From Candidatus Kuenenia stuttgartensis (GTDB lineage Bacteria; Planctomycetota; UBA11346), in NCBI GenBank assembly GCA_945872305.1, contig CAMCAC010000004.1:1-44985 (forward strand): a stretch of DNA of 44,985 nucleotides, in the 5' to 3' direction. Position numbers and translations under genes: made by a program. This document shows positions 18,227-25,552 of this stretch, piece after piece (the stretch's first letter is position 1; each line of letters opens with the position of its first letter). The notes beneath the pieces are model-generated. The model had not been told where the DNA came from. It made no database searches and saw only the letters and a list, made by a program, of their open reading frames with translations.

Positions 18227-18883
18227 GTGGCGCTGGTTGCCAGGGCGCCGGTCCCCTGGAGCGTCTACGCCGCCATGCGGGATCCGTTCTTCGCCGTCAA
18301 CCAGGATCTCTTCCAGGCCTGCCTGGCCCATCCCTTCGTCCAGGGCATCGCCCGGGGCACCCTGCGGCCCGGGCAGTTCGCCGGCTATGTGGCCCAGGAT
18401 GCCTGGTTCCTCGGCGCCTTCGCCCGGGCGTATGCGGCGGCATTGGCCCGCACCACTGACGACCGGGACCTGTGGCTGTTCAAGCGGCTCCTCGACGGGG
18501 TCGTCACGGAGCTGGAGCTGCACCGGGGCTACGCTGCCCGCTGGGGCATCGACCTGAGCCGGGTGGAGCCGATGCCGGCGACCCTGGCCTACACGGATTT
18601 CCTGGCCGGGGTCGCGGGCCGGGAGCCGATCCCGCAGATCGTCGCCGCCATGGCGCCGTGCATGCGGCTGTACGCCTGGCTTGGCCAGTCCCTGGCCCCG
18701 GTGGCGGACCCCGCGAGCCCGACCATCGAGTGGGTGCGGACCTATGCGGATCCGGCCTTTGCCGCCCTGGCGGACGAGGTCGACGGCCTGCTCACCGGCT
18801 CCGGTGCCGATCCCCAACGTCAGGCTTGGCTGTACCGCCGGGCCATGCAGCTCGAATACGGATTCTTCGATGCCCATCGCTGA
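18227..18883 (+). CDS. tenA: TenA family aminopyrimidine aminohydrolase/thiaminase II
   Basis: TenA fold signature: FVQGIARGTLRPGQFAGYVAQDAWFLGAFARAYA; AAMAPCMRLYAWLG (putative catalytic Cys) and [10 protein letters not shown]. Start GTG 18227 or ATG 18275. Confidence 0.9.
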   Translation: MALVARAPVPWSVYAAMRDPFFAVNQDLFQACLAHPFVQGIARGTLRPGQFAGYVAQDAWFLGAFARAYAAALARTTDDRDLWLFKRLLDGVVTELELHRGYAARWGIDLSRVEPMPATLAYTDFLAGVAGREPIPQIVAAMAPCMRLYAWLGQSLAPVADPASPTIEWVRTYADPAFAALADEVDGLLTGSGADPQRQAWLYRRAMQLEYGFFDAHR

Positions 18884-19667
18884 TCACCTCCCCCCCGTCG
18901 CCCTGACCATCGCCGGCTCCGATCCGAGCGGCGGCGCCGGGATCCAGGCGGACCTCAAGACCTTCCACCGCTTCGGCTGCTACGGCACCAGCGCGGTGAC
19001 CTTGATCACCGCCCAGAACACCCGGGGCGTTGAGCGGGTGGATCTGCTCGCGGAATCCCTGGTCCTGGCCCAGATCGAGGCGGTATGGAACGATCTCCCG
19101 CCGGCGGCGGTGAAGACCGGTGCCATCGGCAGCGCCGACCTGATCCGCGCCGTGGCCAGCGCGCTGCGCCGCCGGCCGGACACGCCCCTGGTGGTCGATC
19201 CGGTGATGGTCAGCAAGCACGGCCACCGGCTCCTGGCGGACGATGCGGCCACGGTGCTGCGGGTGGATCTCCTGCCCCTGGCCACGGTGGTCACCCCGAA
19301 CTGGCATGAGGCCGCCGCCCTGACCGGCATGCCGGTGACCGATGCGGCGAGCGCCCGGGCCGCCGGGATGGCCCTGCGCCAGCGCGGCGTGCGTGCCGTC
19401 CTTGTGAAGGCCGGCGCCGCGGTCGGCGGACTGGCCGCGGACCTCCTGCTGGATGCGGAGGGCGCCTTCGAACTGCCGGCGGTGCGCATGGACACCTCCT
19501 CCACCCACGGCACCGGCTGCACCTTCTCAGCAGCCCTCACCGCCCACCTCGCCCTGGGCTGGCCCCTGCGCCGGGCGGCGGTGGCGGCCAAGGCCTACAT
19601 CCACCACGCCATCGCCACCGCGCCGGGGCTGGGCAGCGGTCTGGGACCGGTGAACCACTGGGCATGA
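18870..19667 (+). CDS. thiD: Hydroxymethylpyrimidine/phosphomethylpyrimidine kinase ThiD
   Basis: [43 protein letters not shown]...VKTGAIGS...[13 protein letters not shown]...[12 protein letters not shown]...[19 protein letters not shown]. Overlaps tenA by 14 bp. Confidence 0.97.
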   Translation: MPIADHLPPVALTIAGSDPSGGAGIQADLKTFHRFGCYGTSAVTLITAQNTRGVERVDLLAESLVLAQIEAVWNDLPPAAVKTGAIGSADLIRAVASALRRRPDTPLVVDPVMVSKHGHRLLADDAATVLRVDLLPLATVVTPNWHEAAALTGMPVTDAASARAAGMALRQRGVRAVLVKAGAAVGGLAADLLLDAEGAFELPAVRMDTSSTHGTGCTFSAALTAHLALGWPLRRAAVAAKAYIHHAIATAPGLGSGLGPVNHWA

Positions 19668-20008
19668 TGGAGCAGATCCCCCTCGTCCGCGTCACCGTCT
19701 ACGTGCCGCCCGAGGCCGCCGATGCGGTGCTCGCCGGCATCCATGCCGAACTCGCCTGCCCACCATGGAAGATCTACGACCAAGTATCGTGGTTCTCCGG
19801 CGCCTGGATCGAGCAGTTCCGGCCGCTGCCGGGAAGCACACCGACCCTGGGCACGGTCGGCGAAACCATGCGCGCGCCGTCGGTGCGCATCGAGGTGCTG
19901 GTGCCGACGGCCGAGGTCGAGGCCGTGGTCACCCGGGGCATCCGCCCACATCACCCCTGGGAACGGCCGGTGATCATCCTCGACGAGGTGCATCTGGCCG
20001 GTGGGTGA
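19664..20008 (+). CDS. Small NIF3/YqfO PII-like domain protein
   Basis: VRVTVYVPPEAADAVLAGIHAELACPPWKIYDQVSWFSG...VRIEVLVPTAEVEAVVTRGIRPHHPWERPVIILDEV; ATGA overlap with thiD. Confidence 0.6.
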   Translation: MMEQIPLVRVTVYVPPEAADAVLAGIHAELACPPWKIYDQVSWFSGAWIEQFRPLPGSTPTLGTVGETMRAPSVRIEVLVPTAEVEAVVTRGIRPHHPWERPVIILDEVHLAGG

Positions 20009-20149
20009 CCTGCGAGGACTGACATGCGGGTGGGCGGCGGACCATTCGGATTGGATGCGCCAATCGGATCACCGAGCGGAATGACCACCAAAAAGAAAAA
20101 GTTTATTCTTGGTATTTTTCAGTCATTGCCGCATGGTTGCTGCGGCACT

Positions 20150-20400
20150 CGTTCGCAAGGGCCAACGGCCCGCCCCATCCCCAGCCCAGGGCAACGCCCT
20201 GGGTGCATGGTCAATGGGTGTACGGAGCCCTGAAGGGGCGACCAAAGATTCAGCCGCCCTTTCAGGGCTTATTCACATCCATGTCGCACACCGAGGGCGT
20301 TGCCCTGGGCTGTCCTGGCTCGGTCCGTTGGCCCTCTCGCATGCATCCATCTATGTCGCAATCCCAGGGCGTCGGCCTGGGCAGTCTTGGTTCGGGCCTA
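20150..20400. repeat. Intergenic cluster of hairpins and an imperfect 49-bp direct repeat
   Basis: GGGCC-AAC-GGCCC (20159-20171); CCCAGGGC-AAC-GCCCTGGG (20185-20203); AGCCCTGAAGGGGCG/CGCCCTTTCAGGGCT (20226-20269); 49-mers 20276-20324 and 20348-20396 about 80% identical by eye. Confidence 0.75.
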
Positions 20401-20453
20401 TGACCGCGTACCGGTGACCTTGCCGGCGGGCCCGCGGTGCGATGCTCCCGGCC

Positions 20454-20840
20454 ATGCCGTTCACCCGCTGCGCCACCCCCGCCGATGCCGCCGCCGCCTG
20501 GCAGCAGGTCCACGACCAGGCCGCCGAAGCCGCCTTCCTGGTCTTCGGCGCCGAAGCCCCCGGTACCGGCGCGTCCTGGTGCAAGGACTGCGTGGTGGCG
20601 GACCCGGTGCTGCGCGCCGCCATCGCGCGCCTGCGCCCGGGTTTGCGGGTCTACGAGTGCCCGGTCCCGACCCGCGAGGAGTGGAAGGGCAACGCCGCCC
20701 ATCCGTACCGCACCCATCCCGGCCTGCGCATCGAGCGCATCCCGACCTTGATCCTGATGGGCGGCGGCCGGGAACAGGGCCGACTGGTCGAGGCGGACTG
20801 CCGCGACCCCGCCCGGGTGGCGGCGTTCCTGGGGGCGTGA
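20454..20840 (+). CDS. Thioredoxin-like protein (TXNDC17/TRP14-like, WCxDC motif)
   Basis: FLVFGAEAPGTGASWCKDCVVADPVL and IPTLILMGGG. Confidence 0.75.
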   Translation: MPFTRCATPADAAAAWQQVHDQAAEAAFLVFGAEAPGTGASWCKDCVVADPVLRAAIARLRPGLRVYECPVPTREEWKGNAAHPYRTHPGLRIERIPTLILMGGGREQGRLVEADCRDPARVAAFLGA

Positions 20841-21361
20841 TGGCGAAGAAGCCGATCAGCACCGGGGCCGGCGGCAAGCCGGCCAAGACCGCGGCCAAGG
20901 CCCCGCCCGCCGAGCGCCTCATTCTCGCCAACCGCAAGGTCCGCTTCGAATTCGAGGTCCTCGACCGGATCGAGGCCGGCATCGTCCTCATGGGCAGTGA
21001 GGTGAAATCCCTGCGCGCCGGTGAGGTCCAATGGGGCGACGCCCACGCCGGCATGCACCACGGCGAACTGTTCCTGTACGGCCTGCACATCGGCGCCTAC
21101 CGCCAGGCGGTGGCCGCCTTCGCCCACCAGCCGCGCCAGCCGCGGAAACTCCTCCTCCACCGCCGGGAGATCGAGCGCTGGATGGGCAAGCTGGAGGCCA
21201 AGGGCCTGACCTGCGTGCCGGAACGCCTCTATTTCAAGGGCCCGCACGTGAAGGTCGACCTCTGCCTGGTGCGCGGCAAGGAGAAGGCCGACAAGCGCAA
21301 GGACCTCCAGAAGCGCGACCAGCAGCGCGAAATCCAGCGCATCATGCGTCGGGGACGGTAA
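20840..21361 (+). CDS. smpB: SsrA-binding protein SmpB
   Basis: NRKVRFEFEVLDRIEAGIVLMGSEVKSLRAGEVQWGDAHAGMHHGELFLYGLHIGAYRQA...RKLLLHRREIERWMGKLEAKGLTCVPERLYFKGPHVKVDLCLVRGKEKADKR. Confidence 0.97.
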   Translation: MAKKPISTGAGGKPAKTAAKAPPAERLILANRKVRFEFEVLDRIEAGIVLMGSEVKSLRAGEVQWGDAHAGMHHGELFLYGLHIGAYRQAVAAFAHQPRQPRKLLLHRREIERWMGKLEAKGLTCVPERLYFKGPHVKVDLCLVRGKEKADKRKDLQKRDQQREIQRIMRRGR

Positions 21362-21830
21362 CCGCTCCCGTCGATCGTTGTGCTGAGGACGGGCACCGGC
21401 CGATCCAGGATGTTTGCGGAGCGGTTCATCTGGATCGCCCTCGCCCGTAGGATGGCGGAGGTCGGATTTCCTTGCCGTTCACGCGTGTCCAGGGGCTGCA
21501 CCCGGCATCGCCGCATGCAGACACCTCAAGTCCCGTAGGACGCGTGGCATGTCATTCGTCTGGGCCGTCGCGCATGGTGCATGGCCGGAACGGATTCAGT
21601 GTGCTGCCCCTGATCCCGATCGCGTGGGGTGCCTTGCCCGCTGCGGAGCCAGCAGGGGTGATGTGATGCCATATTGCAAATGCAAATAGTTCGCATATGC
21701 ATATAGTCATGGCCAAGGCGATCCCCATCAGCCCCTTCGGAACCGTCCTGAATCGCCGGGGTCGGAGCGTCCGCCGAGCGTCATCAGGCATGCTGACAAC
21801 TGTTTCCGCGCGCATCACCAGGGAGCTCCC

Positions 21831-21998
21831 ATGACCATCACCTTCACTTCGACACCTGAGAGCCATCCGTGGGCCACCCTTTTGCAACTCGATGCTGATG
21901 GCTGTTTCGAAAGCCGGCAGCGGCGCGCCCGCAGGGCCGCAGAGCGAGCTGCCCGGCGTCGCCCCTCCGACATCGTAGGATGTTCACATGAAGTCTGA
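21831..21998 (+). CDS. Candidate 55-aa small ORF (uncertain)
   Basis: ATG with upstream GGGAG; MTITFTSTPESHPWATLLQLDADGCFESRQRRARRAAERAARRRPSDIVGCSHEV. Below the ORF-track length threshold; no homology known to me. Confidence 0.25.
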   Translation: MTITFTSTPESHPWATLLQLDADGCFESRQRRARRAAERAARRRPSDIVGCSHEV

Positions 21999-22123
21999 CA
22001 AACTGTTGAGGCGAGAGGTCATAACCGTTCACCACCCATCCGTGTGCATCTTCCGATGCATCGGGTGTGGCGCATGACTCCCCGTCGCCCGCCTGGTTGC
22101 CTTAGGGATGCCCGCTCGTGCTG

Positions 22124-22156
22124 TTGACACTTGTTAGCACTAAATTAAGAGTTCGT
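22124..22156 (+). promoter_or_regulatory. Candidate promoter/metalloregulator operator upstream of feoAB
   Basis: TTGACA at 22124-22129 followed by GTTAGCACTAAATTAA; contains inverted repeat TTAG-CA-CTAA (22134-22143). Confidence 0.4.
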
Positions 22157-22179
22157 CATCCTGATCTACGGAGATCCTC

Positions 22180-24654
22180 ATGCCCGCCCTGCTGAACGCA
22201 GACTCTCCCCATGTGGCAGACGACCGCACCCTGGCGGATCTGCGCCCGGGCCAGGGCGGACGGGTGGCCGGGCTGGCAGGGCCCCTGGCGGTGCGTCGGC
22301 GATTGGCGGAGATGGGTCTGGTGCCCGGGGTGGACCTGGTGGTGGCGCGGGTGGCGCCCCTGGGGGATCCGATCGAGATCACCGTACGCGGCTACCGGCT
22401 GTCGCTGCGGGCTGATCAGGCCCGCTGCGTGGCCCTGGGGGCGCCGACGGCGTTGCCGGTGGCCGCGGACCCGGTGCGGGCGGGGGATCCGGTGGAGTTG
22501 GGTCAGGAACCGGTGATCGCGGTCGCCGGCAACCCCAACGCCGGCAAGACGACCCTGTTCAATGCCATCACCGGTCTTCGCCAGCATGTGGCCAACTACC
22601 CGGGGGTGACGGTGGAGCGCAAGGAAGGCCGCGCCCCCCTGCCCGGGGGCCGGCGGGCCTGTTTCATCGATCTGCCGGGCATCTACAGCCTGGTGCCGTC
22701 ATCGCCGGATGAGCGGGTCGCGGTCGAGGTCCTGGCCGGCCTGCGTGCCGACACGCCGCGCCCGGATGCGGTGCTCGCGGTGGTCGATGCCACCAACCTT
22801 GCCCGCAACCTGCTCCTGGTGACCCAACTCCTCGATACCGGCCTGCCGGTGGTGGTCGCCCTGACCATGGTGGACGAGGCCCGCCGGCTCGGACTGGGTG
22901 TGGATGCGCCGGCCCTGGAGCGGGCCCTCGGCGTGGCGGTGGTGCCGGTGGTGGCCGCCACCGGCGAAGGACTGCTGACCCTGGCCAAGGCCCTGACGGC
23001 GCCCCGATGTGCCATCTCGCACCCGTGGGCCGGACCAGCCCTGGCGGAGCACGACCGCCTCACCGACGCGGTGCTGGCCCAGGCCCAGGCCCAGGCCCAG
23101 GCCCAGGGGCGCTCCCTGGCCCGGCCCCAGGCCCATGCCATCGCCTGGGGCCTGCTCGGGGACGGGGATTTCACCGGGGTCCTGGGGCTCGGGGCGGTGG
23201 AGCCGCTGATCGTCGCCGTGGCCAGGGCCCGGGACGGCTGGCAGGGCGATCCGGTGACCGCGGACATCGCCCGCCGCTATGGGTGGATCGACGCCATCGC
23301 CGTCCGCCGGGAACGCTCCGCTGCCCGCACCCTGCGCGAGCGGATGGATGCGGTGCTGCTCCACCGGGTCGCCGGGCCGGTGGCGTTTGCCCTGGTGATG
23401 TGGGGCCTCTTCGTGGTCATCTTCACCCTCGCCGCGCCGCTCATGGACGCCGCCGAAGGGCTGGTGCTCGTTGCCGGCGGCTGGGTCGCCGGGCTGATGG
23501 CGCCCGGGCTGGTGCGCGATCTGTGGAGCGACGGGATCGTGAAGGGCGTGGGCGGGGTGGTGATCTTCGCGCCGCAGATCGCCTGTATGTTCATCCTCCT
23601 GGCGGTGCTCGACGCGAGCGGCTACCTGGCCCGGGGCGCGTTCATCCTCGACCGGCTGCTGCGCGGGGTCGGTTTGCACGGGCGAAGCTTTGTGCCGTTG
23701 CTGTCATCCCACGCCTGCGCCATCCCCGGCGTGATGGCGGCGCGCACCATCCCCGACGCCCGCGAGCGGTTGACCACCATGCTCGTGGCTCCGTTCATGG
23801 CCTGTTCGGCGCGACTGCCGGTGTACGCCCTGCTCATAGGCATGTTCTTCGGTCATCTCGCCGGCTGGCAGCAGGGCACGATCCTCGCTGGCCTGTTCCT
23901 GGGCGGGATCGTCGTCGCGGCCGGGGTGGCGTTCGTGCTCCGGCGCACGGTCCTGGCAGGGGCAGGGACCTCGTTCCTGATCGAACTGCCCCCCTACCGC
24001 TGGCCCGCCCTGGGCGAGGTCGCCCGGGTCACCGGCCGGGCGGTGAAGGCCTTCCTGGTCCGTGCCGGCACCCTCATCCTCGCGTTGAGCATCCTGCTCT
24101 GGGCGGCGATGACCTTCCCGCGACTGCCCGAGGACCGTCAGGCCACCATCGCCGCCGATCATGGCACCACGCTGGCGGCCATGGAGACGGCGCCCGATAG
24201 CAAGGCGACCACCGATGCCCAGGCGGCGATCCAGCAGGCGGCCCTGCGCAGCTCCCTGGCCGGCCGCCTCGGCAGCGCCATCGAGCCGGTGATCGCCCCC
24301 GCCGGCATGGACTGGCAGATCGGCGTCGGCCTGGTCGGCGCCTTTGCGGCGCGGGAGGTCTTCGTCTCGACCATGGGCATCGTCCACGGCGTCGGCACGG
24401 TCGAGGACGAGACGGCGCCATTGGAAGAACAGATGCGCGCCGCCACCCGCACCGACGGCACGCCCCTGTGGTCGCCCCTGCTCGCGGTGGCGGTGATGGC
24501 CTGGTTCGTCCTCGCCATGCAGTGCCTGAGCACCGTCGGCGTGATGGTCCGGGAGACCGGCGGCTGGCGCTGGCCGCTAGCCCAGCTCGTCGGGATGAAC
24601 GCCCTCGCCTGGCTCACCGCGGTCGCCATCTGGCAGATCGGGAGCCGGCTGTGA
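22180..24654 (+). CDS. feoB: FeoA-FeoB fusion ferrous iron transport protein
   Basis: N-terminal FeoA SH3-like domain (TLADLRPGQGGRVAGLAGPLAVRRRLAEMGLVPGVDLVV...GDPIEITVRGYRLSLR), then FeoB G domain (VIAVAGNPNAGKTTLFNAITGLRQHVANYPGVTVERKEG...FIDLPGIYSL) and multi-TM gate domain. Confidence 0.96.
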   Translation: MPALLNADSPHVADDRTLADLRPGQGGRVAGLAGPLAVRRRLAEMGLVPGVDLVVARVAPLGDPIEITVRGYRLSLRADQARCVALGAPTALPVAADPVRAGDPVELGQEPVIAVAGNPNAGKTTLFNAITGLRQHVANYPGVTVERKEGRAPLPGGRRACFIDLPGIYSLVPSSPDERVAVEVLAGLRADTPRPDAVLAVVDATNLARNLLLVTQLLDTGLPVVVALTMVDEARRLGLGVDAPALERALGVAVVPVVAATGEGLLTLAKALTAPRCAISHPWAGPALAEHDRLTDAVLAQAQAQAQAQGRSLARPQAHAIAWGLLGDGDFTGVLGLGAVEPLIVAVARARDGWQGDPVTADIARRYGWIDAIAVRRERSAARTLRERMDAVLLHRVAGPVAFALVMWGLFVVIFTLAAPLMDAAEGLVLVAGGWVAGLMAPGLVRDLWSDGIVKGVGGVVIFAPQIACMFILLAVLDASGYLARGAFILDRLLRGVGLHGRSFVPLLSSHACAIPGVMAARTIPDARERLTTMLVAPFMACSARLPVYALLIGMFFGHLAGWQQGTILAGLFLGGIVVAAGVAFVLRRTVLAGAGTSFLIELPPYRWPALGEVARVTGRAVKAFLVRAGTLILALSILLWAAMTFPRLPEDRQATIAADHGTTLAAMETAPDSKATTDAQAAIQQAALRSSLAGRLGSAIEPVIAPAGMDWQIGVGLVGAFAAREVFVSTMGIVHGVGTVEDETAPLEEQMRAATRTDGTPLWSPLLAVAVMAWFVLAMQCLSTVGVMVRETGGWRWPLAQLVGMNALAWLTAVAIWQIGSRL
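23076..23105 (+). repeat. In-frame hexanucleotide tandem repeat (GGCCCA)x5 inside feoB
   Basis: Five consecutive GGCCCA units encoding an (AQ)n run, ...LAQAQAQAQAQGRS. Confidence 0.9.
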
Positions 24655-24803
24655 CCGCCGACGGCATCGCGGTCGGCGCGGCCATCACCGCCGCCGCCCT
24701 GTTCCTGGTCTGGCGCTGGCTCCGCGCCCGGCGGAATCGCGGGGGCTGTGACCGGGGCTGCGGTTGCGGGGAGCAAGGACCACGGGGTGGCCAGCGGCCA
24801 TAG
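24651..24803 (+). CDS. FeoB-associated Cys-rich membrane protein
   Basis: VTADGIAVGAAITAAALFLVWRWLRARRNRGGCDRGCGCGEQGPRGGQRP: one TM helix plus a C-terminal Cys cluster; GTGA overlap with feoB stop. Confidence 0.75.
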   Translation: MTADGIAVGAAITAAALFLVWRWLRARRNRGGCDRGCGCGEQGPRGGQRP

Positions 24804-24836
24804 GTCGCACCTATCGCAGCGATAGGAAGGGGCCCG
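24800..24836 (+). promoter_or_regulatory. OxyR-type operator upstream of ahpCF
   Basis: ATAG-N7-CTAT-N7-ATAG-N7-CCCG: three of four OxyR tetranucleotides at exact consensus spacing (fourth half-element degenerate). Confidence 0.7.
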
Positions 24837-24908
24837 ATCGACGGATCGCGGCGGTGCTAGGATGGGGCCATCACCGGCGGACATCCGCCCCCTCCCAGGA
24901 GACCGGCC

Positions 24909-25472
24909 ATGCCGATCATCAACAGCACCCTCCCCGCCTTCAAGACCACCATGTTCCACCAGGGCGCCTTCAAGCCCGTCAGCGACGCCGATGTGCGTGG
25001 GAAGTGGGCGGTGTTCTTCTTCTACCCGGCGGACTTCACCTTCGTCTGCCCCACCGAGCTGGGCGACCTGCAGGAGCAGTACGCCGAGCTGCAGAAGATG
25101 GGCGTCGAGGTGTACGGCGTCTCGACCGACACCCACTTCACCCACAAGGCGTGGCACGACACCAGCGAGACGATCAAGAAGGTCCAGTACCCCCTGGTCG
25201 GCGATCCCACCGGCACCCTCACCCGGGGCTTCGGCGTCCACATTGAAGAAGAGGGCCTGGCCTACCGCGGCACCTTCGTGATCGCCCCGGACGGCAAGAT
25301 CAAGATCGCCGAGATCCACGACAACGGCATCGGCCGCAACGCGGTGGAACTGGTCCGCAAGATCCAGGCCGCCCAGTTCGTCGCCCGCCACCCGGGCGAG
25401 GTCTGCCCCGCCAAGTGGAAGCCGGGCTCCAGCACCCTGAAGCCGGGTCTCGACCTGGTCGGCAAGATCTGA
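24909..25472 (+). CDS. ahpC: Alkyl hydroperoxide reductase subunit C (2-Cys peroxiredoxin)
   Basis: FFFYPADFTFVCPTELGDLQEQYAELQKMGVEVYGVSTDTHFTHKAWHD...GEVCPAKW. Confidence 0.98.
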   Translation: MPIINSTLPAFKTTMFHQGAFKPVSDADVRGKWAVFFFYPADFTFVCPTELGDLQEQYAELQKMGVEVYGVSTDTHFTHKAWHDTSETIKKVQYPLVGDPTGTLTRGFGVHIEEEGLAYRGTFVIAPDGKIKIAEIHDNGIGRNAVELVRKIQAAQFVARHPGEVCPAKWKPGSSTLKPGLDLVGKI

Positions 25473-25480
25473 CCGCCGTC

Positions 25481-25512
25481 CCGGGGAGCCGCCGCAATCG
25501 GCGGCTCCCCGG
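25481..25512 (+). terminator. Perfect hairpin in ahpC-ahpF intergenic region
   Basis: CCGGGGAGCCGCCG-CAAT-CGGCGGCTCCCCGG, 14-bp perfect stem, no U-tract. Confidence 0.75.
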
Positions 25513-25552
25513 CGACCGGTCCACCACCGACGACACCCCCAGCCTCGGAACC

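Noticed and set aside
20024-20233. 69-aa ORF MTTKKKKFILGIFQSLPHG... in the repeat region
   Set aside because: Translation of the hairpin repeat element; peptide resembles spurious repeat-derived ORFs.
21362-22179. tmRNA (ssrA) next to smpB
   Set aside because: No tRNA-Ala-like ends or tag-peptide reading frame recognised by eye; an Infernal RF00023 scan would settle it.
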